A DNA stretch of 64,000 nucleotides, from NCBI GenBank assembly GCA_014302835.1, contig CP060294.1:4179067-4243066 (forward strand), in the 5' to 3' direction. This document shows, piece by piece, positions 53,740 through 62,348 of this stretch. The notes under the pieces are model-generated. The model saw only the letters and a list, made by a program, of their open reading frames with translations. It was not told the DNA's origin and ran no database searches. The translations under genes were made by a program, and so were the position numbers. The DNA comes from Pedobacter sp. PAMC26386. Its GTDB lineage: Bacteria; Bacteroidota; Bacteroidia; Sphingobacteriales; Sphingobacteriaceae. How positions within the stretch are numbered: the stretch's first letter is position 1; each line of letters starts with the position of its first letter.

Positions 53740-54875
53740 TATTTAACCATTCTACCCTTCCAGTTATATTTACCCGAATTACCAGCAATGCCAATATAGA
53801 TGATATAAAGTACGTGTAGTGCATTCAATACAGGTAATAAAACCATCAGACTTCTTCTTTTAGCAAACTTGGTGACGTCCATCAGGAATATAAATTCTAC
53901 AATTATTTTTAAAAGTAATTGTAGAAGCGCAATTTTAAGGAAGCCTATAAAAAGTAATCCTACTAATAAATTCAATAGAATACTCACGTTAAAGAACCAG
54001 ATAAATACACCCAGCACAATGATAGATTTATTTTTATAACGTGTGCTTTTTGATGCCCATCGCTTACGCTGCTGTATAAATTCTCCTAAAGTAGGTTTAG
54101 CATGTGTATACACCATTGCATCAGCATTTTTCAGAAATCCAATGTGATTGTCATAACGAGCGGCAATTTTATGTAACAGTAATTCGTCATCGCCAGAAGC
54201 CAGGTCATCTATTCCCTGGAAACCGCCAACTTCGTAAAATGCTGCTTTTTCATATGCCAGGTTAGCACCATTACAGGTTGAAGGCTGTTTATTTCCTATT
54301 GTTGAAGCTCCCAAACCGATCAGGTAAAGGAATTCCAGCGATTGTGCTCTTTCAAAGAAACTTTTCTCTTCATCATAAGCCACAGGCGATGAAATCATTT
54401 TATATTTTTTCTCTTCGTAATACGCAATGATGGTTTTAAGCCATTCAGTTCCCCTCCGGCAATCTGCATCTGTGGTAATGATCAAGTCTCCCGAAGATTG
54501 TCCGATCGCTGTTTGAATTGCCTTTTTCTTATAAGAATTTAATGCTTGGTTTTCTTTCAGAGAAATCAGTTTTACACCTGATGAAGCATATGATCTGATG
54601 ATTTCTGCGGTATTGTCAGTTGAATGATCGTCAATAAAAATGATTTCCGTCAGTGCTTTATTATAATCCTGTGCAAGCAGGGATTCAATAGTGCGATGAA
54701 TATTATCAGCCTCATTACGCGCTGCAACAATAATTGAGACTGTTGTTGACCCAGTAGTTTGCTTGTACTTAAAAGGTATTAGCTTATGCCAGCCTCTGAT
54801 AAATCCGGCAACAACAAGTAAATAGATAACGGTTAAAAATGCGGATAGGTAACTAACGACGATTAAGACTTCCAA
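53739..54875 (-). CDS. Membrane glycosyltransferase family 2
   Basis: This 378-residue GT-A enzyme has an N-terminal membrane segment (about 6-26), a catalytic domain (about 45-285) and C-terminal membrane segments (about 290-365). Motifs are VSIIVAARNEADNI, FIDDHSTDNT, the DxD-type TTDADC and QQRKRWASK near the end of the catalytic part. This layout suits processive or lipid-linked sugar transfer. The TTG start at 54875 lies inside the flippase-like gene (22-bp overlap), and the stop overlaps the ABC permease start. Confidence 0.9.
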   Translation of the reverse strand: MEVLIVVSYLSAFLTVIYLLVVAGFIRGWHKLIPFKYKQTTGSTTVSIIVAARNEADNIHRTIESLLAQDYNKALTEIIFIDDHSTDNTAEIIRSYASSGVKLISLKENQALNSYKKKAIQTAIGQSSGDLIITTDADCRRGTEWLKTIIAYYEEKKYKMISSPVAYDEEKSFFERAQSLEFLYLIGLGASTIGNKQPSTCNGANLAYEKAAFYEVGGFQGIDDLASGDDELLLHKIAARYDNHIGFLKNADAMVYTHAKPTLGEFIQQRKRWASKSTRYKNKSIIVLGVFIWFFNVSILLNLLVGLLFIGFLKIALLQLLLKIIVEFIFLMDVTKFAKRRSLMVLLPVLNALHVLYIIYIGIAGNSGKYNWKGRMVK

Positions 54876-55830
54876 AAAAATTTAATTTAAAAACAAAATA
54901 TGAACCTAATATAGCAGGAATAATAATGTTAATCAGCCAGATGCTTGCAGTACATGCAATCACGGCGACATCCTGTTTGGTTACAAAGCTAAAAAAATAA
55001 GACGCAGTTGCGCTTCTTATCCCAATATCAAATAAATCTAATGAGGGTAAGGTAGATTGTACGAAAAACAAGATACAAACCATCATCAGGATATCCAGAT
55101 AATGAATATCAGCAATCAGCCAGTAAAACATAATGAAGTATTGTGTACTAAACACAATGTAACGCGCAAGACAAAACATCAGAATTTGCAAAAGTTCCTT
55201 TTTCTGATAACGCCCCAGAATACTGTAAAACTTCTTGTATTTCCTGGTGAAACGCATGGACAGCAGTAATCCGTTCAACCATCGGATGTTAAAAAAGAAG
55301 GTTAAAAAAAACAGGCAGAACATAACGGCCAATATCATAATGGCATAATTAAGCCGATAGTCCAAATGAAGGAAACGAAGGATAAAGATGCTCAGTGCAA
55401 TGGCACCAAAAATATTGGTCAGCACCATTTGTCCAATATTACCGACTGCCATAGCGACAATCCCTATAATCCTGCGTTTAGGAGATAGAAAGAATACTCG
55501 GCCTCCATATTCACCTAACCTATTAGGTGTGAATATGGCAAGTGTCAAACCGCAAAAGACAGATTCAATGGATCGCCATAAACTCAGTTTTTCAATTTTT
55601 CGCATTAACTGTCTCCACTTGAGTGCCTCCAGCCCCCAATTCACCAGCATCAATAGTAGCACCAAAGAAATTACCGTAATAATTTCTGCACGCGGAATAG
55701 TAGAAATGATGTTTATGAAGCTGTCCAGATTCTTATTAGAAGTCAGTTTATGATAGATAAACCAAAATGCAAAAGCAACAATAGCTACCTTTAGAACATA
55801 GGAAAATATACGTTTATAGTCAGATCTCAA
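54853..55830 (-). CDS. Flippase-like membrane protein (LPG synthase TM/UPF0104 family)
   Basis: The 325-residue protein has about eight membrane segments and belongs to the lysylphosphatidylglycerol synthase transmembrane (UPF0104/YbhN-like) group: the NRLGEYGGRVFFL block (about 113-125) is the family signature. The TTG at 55830 is chosen because the frame upstream runs through ruvC on the other strand and adds 63 residues that lack family features. Relatives are thought to move lipids or lipid-linked sugars across membranes. It overlaps the GT2 gene by 22 bp, which supports a shared envelope role. Confidence 0.85.
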   Translation of the reverse strand: MRSDYKRIFSYVLKVAIVAFAFWFIYHKLTSNKNLDSFINIISTIPRAEIITVISLVLLLMLVNWGLEALKWRQLMRKIEKLSLWRSIESVFCGLTLAIFTPNRLGEYGGRVFFLSPKRRIIGIVAMAVGNIGQMVLTNIFGAIALSIFILRFLHLDYRLNYAIMILAVMFCLFFLTFFFNIRWLNGLLLSMRFTRKYKKFYSILGRYQKKELLQILMFCLARYIVFSTQYFIMFYWLIADIHYLDILMMVCILFFVQSTLPSLDLFDIGIRSATASYFFSFVTKQDVAVIACTASIWLINIIIPAILGSYFVFKLNFFGSLNRR

Positions 55831-55875
55831 GTTATGGTTTCTTTTATATTGTGCAAATATGCTTAATATTGTTCT

Positions 55876-56439
55876 ATGTTGGCAGGAAAAAAGGAAAGGG
55901 TAATTATGGGTATTGACCCAGGAACTGCCGTGATGGGTTACGGTGTGATCCTGGAGAAAGGGAGCAAGATAGAGCTGATTGCGATGGGAATAGTAAAAAT
56001 GAATCATCTGGATGATCATTTTTTAAAGCTACAACGTATTTTTGCCAAAACGGTTGGGCTGGTTGAGCAATACAAACCAGATGTAATGGCTCTGGAGGCT
56101 CCGTTTTATGGAAAGAACATACAAGTCATGCTTAAATTAGGCAGGGCACAGGGAATCTGTATGGCGGCGGCATTGTCAAGAGATGTCCCGATTACAGAAT
56201 ATGCACCAAGAAAAATCAAACAATCTATTACAGGCAACGGAAGTGCCGGAAAAGAACAGGTTGCAGCAATGCTGCAAAGATTACTGAATTTCAAAGAAAC
56301 TCCTGAGTTTTTGGATGCGACAGATGGGTTGGCCGTTGCGGTTTGTCATTCCTTCCAGAGAGTACCTACTAGTGGTAGCGGTAAATCTTATTCAGGTTGG
56401 GATGCTTTTGCGAAAGACAATCAAAAAAGAATGAAATAA
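55876..56439 (+). CDS. ruvC: Holliday junction resolvase RuvC
   Basis: This 187-residue endonuclease resolves four-way junctions with RuvAB. The RNase H-like acidic site is visible: Asp in IMGIDPGTAVMGYG, Glu in ALEAPFYGKNIQVMLKLGRAQG, and the Asp pair in DATDGLAVAVCH. The C-terminus is about 25 residues longer than the E. coli protein. It is divergent from the flippase-like gene across about 45 bp. The methyltransferase gene follows after 30 bp. Confidence 0.96.
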   Translation: MLAGKKERVIMGIDPGTAVMGYGVILEKGSKIELIAMGIVKMNHLDDHFLKLQRIFAKTVGLVEQYKPDVMALEAPFYGKNIQVMLKLGRAQGICMAAALSRDVPITEYAPRKIKQSITGNGSAGKEQVAAMLQRLLNFKETPEFLDATDGLAVAVCHSFQRVPTSGSGKSYSGWDAFAKDNQKRMK

Positions 56440-56469
56440 TAGTACATTTGAATTTAAACAATTTCAATT

Positions 56470-57114
56470 TTGAATAATAATATATCAAAACTAACCTTAT
56501 TTAATCCCAGTAAACTACGTACTTTATTATCATTAGGATTCAAGGGATATTTAGCAGAACAAGGCTGGTTTAAGGCGCGTGAGACGAAATCATCTGTAGA
56601 TCAGCATGGAAAAGCTATTCCATGGGTCACTTATGCTTTTATTGATTTTATTAAAGACAGGATCAGCAATCAGCATGATATTTTTGAATTTGGCTGTGGA
56701 AACTCCACTATCTTTTATGCAAAAAATGCCAGGTCAGTAACTGCAGTAGAACATGATAAAGCATGGTATGAAAGAAATGCAGCTATCAAAATTCCCAATG
56801 TAGAAATGATCTATTGTGAACTGGTTCGCGGCGGGGATTACGCTAAAACTGCTGTGGCAACAAACAAAAAGTTTAACATCATCATTGTGGATGGCAGAGA
56901 TCGTGTCAACTGCTGTAAAGAGTCCATATCGTCTCTTACAGAAAATGGAGTAATCGTTCTGGACAATTCAGAACGTCCGGATTACGCTGAAGCCTTTACC
57001 TTTCTGAAAGAAAGAGGGTTCAAGCACTTACCTTTTACCGGCATGAGCCCGGGAGTGACTACTTCAAACTGTACATCTGTATTTTATAAAAGCAATAACT
57101 GTTTAGGGATTTAA
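56470..57114 (+). CDS. Class I SAM-dependent methyltransferase-like protein
   Basis: This 214-residue protein shows the Rossmann SAM motif I FEFGCGNSTIFYA (about 74-86), the acidic residue that binds ribose in VTAVEHD (about 90-96) and motif IV NIIIVDGRDR (about 136-145). It resembles FkbM-type or small unassigned methyltransferases; the substrate is unknown. The start is TTG at 56470, forced by an in-frame TAA at 56455 and the absence of an early ATG. It is 30 bp after ruvC and followed by a stem-loop terminator. Confidence 0.8.
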   Translation: MNNNISKLTLFNPSKLRTLLSLGFKGYLAEQGWFKARETKSSVDQHGKAIPWVTYAFIDFIKDRISNQHDIFEFGCGNSTIFYAKNARSVTAVEHDKAWYERNAAIKIPNVEMIYCELVRGGDYAKTAVATNKKFNIIIVDGRDRVNCCKESISSLTENGVIVLDNSERPDYAEAFTFLKERGFKHLPFTGMSPGVTTSNCTSVFYKSNNCLGI

Positions 57115-57132
57115 CAGGACGGAAAACACCGT

Positions 57133-57176
57133 ATAGAAAAGCCTTCTGCAACATAAGTTACAGAAGGCTTTTCTAT
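57133..57176. terminator. Bidirectional terminator, sister of the tkt palindrome
   Basis: A 20-bp stem with one mismatch (57133-57152 with 57157-57176) encloses the loop ATAA. The outer 14 bp ATAGAAAAGCCTTC are identical to the palindrome at 12811. The methyltransferase gene and the small membrane gene converge on it. Confidence 0.85.
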
Positions 57177-57191
57177 TTATATTTTATGGGA

Positions 57192-57407
57192 TTATGAACC
57201 TAGTATTTTGAATACTGCTTTACAGCAAATGAATGCACCAAGGAATAATATGATCCATGATACCAGAGATAAAGTCGTTGAGTCAAATGCGAAACGCAGA
57301 TAAACCCCCAACATGCTCACAACGATACCCGCAATCAATAATTTATATATTGATGTTTGATTTGCATTTTGCATGCTTTTAGTATTGTGTTTTGGCGTTT
57401 GCTCCAT
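57192..57407 (-). CDS. Small two-segment membrane protein of unknown function
   Basis: The 71-residue product has a short polar start, one membrane segment at about 23-40 (LLIAGIVVSMLGVYLRF) and one at about 49-66 (LVSWIILFLGAFICCKAVF), separated by a short loop. A second ATG at residue 12 (MQNANQ) may be the true start. I recognise no functional family. It seems to be its own transcription unit. Confidence 0.65.
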   Translation of the reverse strand: MEQTPKHNTKSMQNANQTSIYKLLIAGIVVSMLGVYLRFAFDSTTLSLVSWIILFLGAFICCKAVFKILGS

Positions 57408-57492
57408 TTTTTTATTTTTTAATTCTGCTGCAAAATTAATATTATTCCAACAAAAAAGGCATGTTCAACTAAGAATTTATCGAATAAGTTCC

Positions 57493-58278
57493 TTAATAGC
57501 TTTTCAACCCCTCAATTCGCTGCTTTGACCGCTCTGTTTCACTCAGATGCCCACCTTTATAAAGTAGTTTTTCCCAGTCGCCGTACATTGGATTAGGTAA
57601 GACAATGAAGTGACTGCCAAATTCTTGTTGCGCTTTGTCTACTTCTTCCTTTGTATTTTTCCCCTCTCTGTAAAAGACATTGGAAAAGTCACTTAAATTA
57701 TCACCGCAAAGCAAAAGTATATTGTATTTCCCCAACACTTGCTGTCTGCGTGCTTCCTTATCCGAAGTAGCTTGTTTAACCATCAAATGCGCATCGTCAG
57801 CGAACGGAAATCCTAAGCGCTGTAAGTTACTCAGTGTAGCTTTATAATCAGCCTGATCACGGTTAGTGATGTAAAAAGTCTCTACCTGTTGTGCTTGTGC
57901 ATATTTCAAAAATCCCAATGCACCGGGTACTGTATCAGCCGCTGCTTTTACTGTCCATTCAGACCAGTCCTTAGCTGCATAACTTAATCCTTTCTGGATT
58001 TCATGCCCTTGAAAAGGTGAATTGTCCAAAACAGTTTCATCAATATCAACAATAACACAATTCTGTTTAGTGGTATCCGCATTTTTTAAACGCTCCTGCA
58101 AAGAAAGTTTTGCGAAGTTATAGGCCTGGAAAGATAACGCTCTATATTCCCCTGAATGCTGCTGCCATGCCACAGCTATTGTATAATCTTTTGCTGCCTG
58201 GGCAACCGAATTGGTTTGTGCAACTAAACCTAACGGAAGCAGAAATATAAATGCAACCGGAAAAAAGAATTTTGTCAT
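57493..58278 (-). CDS. Secreted acid phosphatase, e(P4)-like HAD
   Basis: This 261-residue exported HAD phosphatase has a signal peptide (1-20) without lipobox. The catalytic motif is VIVDIDETVLDN (Asp78 nucleophile, Asp80). The second motif is FYITNRDQADYKAT (Thr in TN), followed by LLCGDNLSDF. It belongs to the e(P4)/5'-nucleotidase or class B-like acid phosphatase group and would dephosphorylate nucleotides or other monoesters in the periplasm. It is the third phosphoesterase-type domain in the window, beside the 26296 fusion. Confidence 0.93.
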   Translation of the reverse strand: MTKFFFPVAFIFLLPLGLVAQTNSVAQAAKDYTIAVAWQQHSGEYRALSFQAYNFAKLSLQERLKNADTTKQNCVIVDIDETVLDNSPFQGHEIQKGLSYAAKDWSEWTVKAAADTVPGALGFLKYAQAQQVETFYITNRDQADYKATLSNLQRLGFPFADDAHLMVKQATSDKEARRQQVLGKYNILLLCGDNLSDFSNVFYREGKNTKEEVDKAQQEFGSHFIVLPNPMYGDWEKLLYKGGHLSETERSKQRIEGLKSY

Positions 58279-58337
58279 GATAGAAATGTTTCCGCAAAAA
58301 TAATTATTCAGATGCCCTAAAAAGTTGTTTATATGTA

Positions 58338-58369
58338 AAAAGGCCGTTATCTAATGATAACGGCCTTTT
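58338..58369 (-). terminator. Terminator of the atp operon
   Basis: AAAAGGCCGTTATC and its exact complement form a 14-bp stem around TAAT, 24 bp past the atpG stop, with a T run on the minus strand. Confidence 0.88.
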
Positions 58370-58392
58370 ATTTATCGGTTTAACGGGTCTTA

Positions 58393-59274
58393 TTATCCGT
58401 TCAGTGCTGCTGCACCGCTTACAATCTCTGTAAGTTCGGTTGTAATTGCAGCCTGACGTGCCTGGTTGTATGAAAGTTTTAACGCTTTCAATAGGTCACC
58501 CGCATTTTCTGTTGCTTTATCCATTGAAGTCATCCTTGCTCCGTGTTCTGAGGCATGAGAATCCAATACCGCTTTGAATAACTGAATTTTGATCGACTTA
58601 GGAATTAATTCTTTTACAATTTCCTCTTGTGAAGGCTCAAGAATATAATCTATCTGATGTTGATTAGTTTCTGCTACTTTTTCGTTTTGTGGTAAAGGCA
58701 ATAACTGTTCTGTAGTCAAAATCTGTACAGCAGCATTTTTGAAACGGTTATAAACTAACTCTACCTTATCATAGTCGCCGTTTTTAAAGCCGGCCATAAT
58801 TGAATCTGTAATTTTAGTTACGTTTTCAAACGTTAATGCAGTATAAACCTCGTTGTTGTTACCAATAACGTTGTAGTTTCTTTTTTCGAAAAAATCCTGA
58901 GATTTTTTACCAATAGCTACAATGCTTACATTACCATTTTTAAACTGCTCGCTGTATTTCTCTGCGATAAGGTTATTTGTTGCTTTGATTACATTCATGT
59001 TGAATGCACCAGCTAAACCACGGTTTGAAGATACAACTACGATTAATACCTTGTTAGGCTCGCGTTCTTCAATATATGGGGATGAAGATCCTTCCAGGTT
59101 GGCAGAAAGATTCCCTAAGATCTCTTTTAGCTTCGTAGCATACGGACGTAACTGTATAATAGCATTAGTTGCACGCTTCAGCTTAGCTGCCGAAACCATT
59201 TTCATGGCTTTGGTGATCTGCTGCGTAGACTGCACTGATGATATACGAATTCTTACTTCTTTTAAATTAGCCAT
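58393..59274 (-). CDS. atpG: ATP synthase F1 gamma subunit
   Basis: This 293-residue rotor subunit forms the central stalk inside the alpha3beta3 head. N- and C-terminal helices that make the coiled shaft are clear: RIRISSVQSTQQITKAMKMVSAAKL at the start (family signature ITKAMKMVSAAKL) and TSMDKATENAGDLLKALKLSYNQARQ at the end. Length is normal. It is the last gene of the atp operon here, 56 bp after atpA with a stem-loop in between; atpD and atpC do not follow and must be elsewhere. Confidence 0.97.
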   Translation of the reverse strand: MANLKEVRIRISSVQSTQQITKAMKMVSAAKLKRATNAIIQLRPYATKLKEILGNLSANLEGSSSPYIEEREPNKVLIVVVSSNRGLAGAFNMNVIKATNNLIAEKYSEQFKNGNVSIVAIGKKSQDFFEKRNYNVIGNNNEVYTALTFENVTKITDSIMAGFKNGDYDKVELVYNRFKNAAVQILTTEQLLPLPQNEKVAETNQHQIDYILEPSQEEIVKELIPKSIKIQLFKAVLDSHASEHGARMTSMDKATENAGDLLKALKLSYNQARQAAITTELTEIVSGAAALNG

Positions 59275-59293
59275 TCTTTTTTAATCTTCTTTA

Positions 59294-59318
59294 AGCCTGT
59301 TTAAAAATTAAACAGGCT
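59294..59318 (-). promoter_or_regulatory. Intercistronic stem-loop between atpA and atpG
   Basis: AGCCTGTTTAA and TTAAACAGGCT pair perfectly over 11 bp around AAA. On the minus (coding) strand no T run follows, so this looks like an RNA stability, processing or attenuation element rather than a full terminator. Confidence 0.6.
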
Positions 59319-59330
59319 CTTTTATTTTAT

Positions 59331-60905
59331 TTAGTATTTACCTGCTAATTCTTTAGCTACAGTTTCTAATACAGATGTAATTGCATCATCCAGTTTACCA
59401 GCTTTTAAAGCAGCTAATGTTTGTGGGTGACGTAATTCCAATTGTTGTAAATATTCAGCTTCAAATGCTCTGATTTTATTTACAGGAACTGAACGCATCA
59501 GGTTTTTAGTACCAATATAAATGATCGCAACTTGTTTCTCAACAGTCATTGGAGAGAACTGACCTTGCTTTAATATCTCAACGTTTCTTGAACCTTTATC
59601 CAGTACAGATTTGGTTGCTGCATCTAAATCAGATCCGAATTTAGAGAATGCTTCTAATTCACGGTATTGAGCCTGGTCTAATTTCAAAGTACCAGCTACC
59701 TTTTTCATTGATTTAATCTGTGCGTTACCACCAACACGTGATACCGAGATACCTACGTTAATCGCTGGACGTACACCTGCGTTAAACAAGTTAGATTCTA
59801 AGAAGATCTGCCCGTCAGTAATCGAAATTACGTTAGTTGGGATATAAGCAGAAACGTCACCAGCCTGAGTTTCGATAATAGGTAAAGCAGTTAATGAACC
59901 ACCACCTTTAACGATACCTTTCAATGATTCAGGTAAATCGTTCATCGCTTGTGCGATGTCATCATTAGAGTTAATTTTAGCAGCACGCTCTAATAAACGA
60001 CTGTGTAGGTAAAACACATCTCCAGGATATGCTTCACGTCCTGGTGGACGACGAAGTAATAAAGATACCTCACGGTAAGCTACTGCTTGTTTAGATAAAT
60101 CATCATAAACAATCAGTGCCGGACGACCTGTATCACGGAAGTACTCTCCAATTGCTGCACCAGAGAATGGGGCATAAAACTGCAATGGAGCAGGGTCTGC
60201 AGCCGAAGCCGAAACTACTACTGTATAAGCCATTGCACCGTTCTCTTCAAGAGTACGAACAACGTTTGCTACAGTACTTGCTTTCTGACCACAAGCAACA
60301 TATATACATAAAACAGGATTACCTGCTTCATAAAATTCTTTTTGGTTGATGATTGTATCAATACAAACTGCACTCTTACCAGTTTGACGATCACCAATAA
60401 CCAGCTCACGCTGACCACGGCCAATCGGAATCATGGCATCAATAGCTTTGATACCTGTTTGAAGAGGCTCATTAACTGGCTGACGGTAGATTACACCTGG
60501 AGCTTTACGTTCGATTGGCATTTCGTAAGTCTGACCAATGATTGGTCCCTTACCGTCGATAGGTTCGCCTAATGTATTTACGACACGGCCTAACATACCT
60601 TCACCAACTTTAATAGAGGCAATTTTTTTAGTACGTTTAATTGTATCACCTTCTTTAATAGTGCTTGACGGGCCTAATAAAACCACACCAACATTATCTT
60701 CTTCAAGGTTCAAAACAATACCTTGTAAGCCTGTTTCAAATTCAACTAGCTCACCTGATTGAACTTTAGTCAAACCATAAACACGGGCAATACCATCACC
60801 CACTTGTAATACGGTACCAACTTCTTCAAGTTCGGCTTCTGATTTAAAGCCCGACAATTGTTGCCTGATAATTGCCGATACTTCGTCTGGTCTTACCTCT
60901 ACCAT
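59331..60905 (-). CDS. atpA: ATP synthase F1 alpha subunit
   Basis: This 524-residue non-catalytic nucleotide-binding subunit is present in three copies per complex. The P-loop is GDRQTGKS (171-178). Other signatures are PVNEPLQTGIKAIDAMIPIGRGQRELVIG before it and the arginine-finger region NVGISVSRVGG near 375-385. Length and order of domains are normal. It follows atpH by 45 bp on the minus strand. Confidence 0.98.
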   Translation of the reverse strand: MVEVRPDEVSAIIRQQLSGFKSEAELEEVGTVLQVGDGIARVYGLTKVQSGELVEFETGLQGIVLNLEEDNVGVVLLGPSSTIKEGDTIKRTKKIASIKVGEGMLGRVVNTLGEPIDGKGPIIGQTYEMPIERKAPGVIYRQPVNEPLQTGIKAIDAMIPIGRGQRELVIGDRQTGKSAVCIDTIINQKEFYEAGNPVLCIYVACGQKASTVANVVRTLEENGAMAYTVVVSASAADPAPLQFYAPFSGAAIGEYFRDTGRPALIVYDDLSKQAVAYREVSLLLRRPPGREAYPGDVFYLHSRLLERAAKINSNDDIAQAMNDLPESLKGIVKGGGSLTALPIIETQAGDVSAYIPTNVISITDGQIFLESNLFNAGVRPAINVGISVSRVGGNAQIKSMKKVAGTLKLDQAQYRELEAFSKFGSDLDAATKSVLDKGSRNVEILKQGQFSPMTVEKQVAIIYIGTKNLMRSVPVNKIRAFEAEYLQQLELRHPQTLAALKAGKLDDAITSVLETVAKELAGKY

Positions 60906-60950
60906 AATTTTATATTATTTCTTTTGTAATTCTGTATATTGTTATCGGAT

Positions 60951-61499
60951 CTAAACCACGCCCTGGGCCAATTCCTTTTTTAGTTTATTTAGACTACCAG
61001 CAATACTGGCATCAAATTGTTTGTCGCCAACCTTCAAAATAAAACCACCGATTAACTTATCGCTGATCTTCTCTGTAATGATTACCTGGTTTGCACCAAT
61101 TTCTTTTTTAACTACACTAATAATCTCTGCTTTATTCGCATCGGTTAGTGCTATAGCTGATATTACTTCAGCAGTTACAATACCTTTGATCGCATTGTAT
61201 TGTCTGACGAATGCTCTGGTAGTATCAAATAAAATAGCAGCACGACCTTTACTGACAAGCAGTTTCAGATAAGAACGGGTAATTGCGTGAACGCTTTTAC
61301 CAAAGATTCCATCCAAAATCGAATATTTTTTATCCAGAGGAATAACAGGGTTTTGAAGAATCGCCTCAAGCTCACTGTTTTGATCAATAACCTGCTCAAT
61401 AAGCACCATATCATTTCTCATCTCTTCCAAAGCATTTTGCTCTGTAGAAAGATCGATTAATGATTTGGCGTATCTTGATGCTGCTTTATTTTCTGACAT
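60951..61499 (-). CDS. atpH: ATP synthase F1 delta subunit
   Basis: This 182-residue peripheral-stalk protein (OSCP family) links the b subunits to the alpha3beta3 head. The N-terminal helical bundle begins ASRYAKSLIDLSTEQ, and the C-terminal domain has the typical EKISDKLIGGFILKVGDKQFDASI block. Length is usual. It lies 26 bp after atpF. Confidence 0.95.
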   Translation of the reverse strand: MSENKAASRYAKSLIDLSTEQNALEEMRNDMVLIEQVIDQNSELEAILQNPVIPLDKKYSILDGIFGKSVHAITRSYLKLLVSKGRAAILFDTTRAFVRQYNAIKGIVTAEVISAIALTDANKAEIISVVKKEIGANQVIITEKISDKLIGGFILKVGDKQFDASIAGSLNKLKKELAQGVV

Positions 61500-61525
61500 G
61501 TTAATTTAATTTGAGTGGCAAGGAA

Positions 61526-62020
61526 TTAGTTCAATTCAATATCTTTCAACAAATCAGCAACGAAATCCTGTTGCTTAGCTTTATCAGCTAACTGATTACG
61601 CAATACGCGTTCAGCGATATCAATTGATAATGATGAAACCTGATCTTTCAATTCAGCTAAAGCAGCTTTCTTTTGATTCTCAATTTCAATTCTTGCTTTT
61701 TCAATTAATTTAGCTCCTTCAGTTTGTGCCTGATGTTTAGCCTCATTAACAATTGAATCTTTTAACGTTTTTGCTTCCTTCAGCATTAGGTCTCTTTCTG
61801 CACGGGCTTCTTTCATCAATTCCTCGTTCTTTGCAGCTAAGCGAACCATTTCCTGTTTAGCTAATTCAGCTTTGTTTAAAGCCTCATCAATGTTATGCTC
61901 ACGTTCTTTGATAGCCGCTAATACAGGTTTCCATGCAAATTTGGCCAAAACAAACATCAACAATAGAAATGCTATTGTCTGAAAAACAACTAAACCAATT
62001 TCCGGTACTAATAATTCCAT
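61526..62020 (-). CDS. atpF: ATP synthase Fo b subunit
   Basis: This 164-residue stator subunit has one N-terminal membrane segment (about 8-27, IGLVVFQTIAFLLLMFVLAKF) and a long charged alpha-helix (about 30-140, rich in Ala, Glu and Lys) that dimerises and reaches the F1 head. The FAWKPVL sequence after the membrane segment is a family signature. It is preceded by atpE across an 83-bp gap that contains a perfect stem-loop. Confidence 0.95.
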   Translation of the reverse strand: MELLVPEIGLVVFQTIAFLLLMFVLAKFAWKPVLAAIKEREHNIDEALNKAELAKQEMVRLAAKNEELMKEARAERDLMLKEAKTLKDSIVNEAKHQAQTEGAKLIEKARIEIENQKKAALAELKDQVSSLSIDIAERVLRNQLADKAKQQDFVADLLKDIELN

Positions 62021-62062
62021 CTAAGTATATATATTAAATCTTTATTTCTTAAATCTTATAGT

Positions 62063-62093
62063 ATGTACTTTGCAGCAATCCTGCAAAGTACAT
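62063..62093 (-). promoter_or_regulatory. Intercistronic stem-loop between atpE and atpF
   Basis: ATGTACTTTGCAG and CTGCAAAGTACAT pair perfectly over 13 bp around CAATC, 11 bp beyond the atpE stop. No T run follows on the coding strand. The position just after the multi-copy c subunit gene suggests a role in differential expression. Confidence 0.65.
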
Positions 62094-62103
62094 GACCATT
62101 TTT

Positions 62104-62313
62104 TTAGTTGGCAATTAATGCAACAACTACTGCGAAAAGAGCAACTGCTTCAACGAATGCAGCAGCGATTAACATCGCAGTTTGAATTTTAGAGGCTGCT
62201 TCAGGTTGACGAGCAATACCTTCCATAGCTGAACTACCGATTTTTCCGATACCTACACCTGCACCAATAGCAGCTAATCCAGCACCAATTGCAGCAATAC
62301 TTCCTGTAATCAT
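62104..62313 (-). CDS. atpE: ATP synthase Fo c subunit
   Basis: This 69-residue proteolipid forms the rotor ring. It is a two-helix hairpin: glycine-rich helix 1 (about 4-28), polar loop ARQPEA (34-39) and helix 2 (about 43-68) with the ion-binding Glu55 in AAFVEAVALF. The absence of the usual sodium-ligand residues around Glu55 points to proton coupling, which is an inference. A stem-loop follows 11 bp downstream. Confidence 0.97.
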   Translation of the reverse strand: MITGSIAAIGAGLAAIGAGVGIGKIGSSAMEGIARQPEAASKIQTAMLIAAAFVEAVALFAVVVALIAN

Positions 62314-62348
62314 GATTATATATATTAATTGTTGTTAAAAAATTCTAA

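Noticed and set aside
55831..56019. Upstream extension of the flippase-like gene
   Set aside because: It overlaps ruvC on the opposite strand and adds residues without membrane or family features; the TTG at 55830 gives the usual length.
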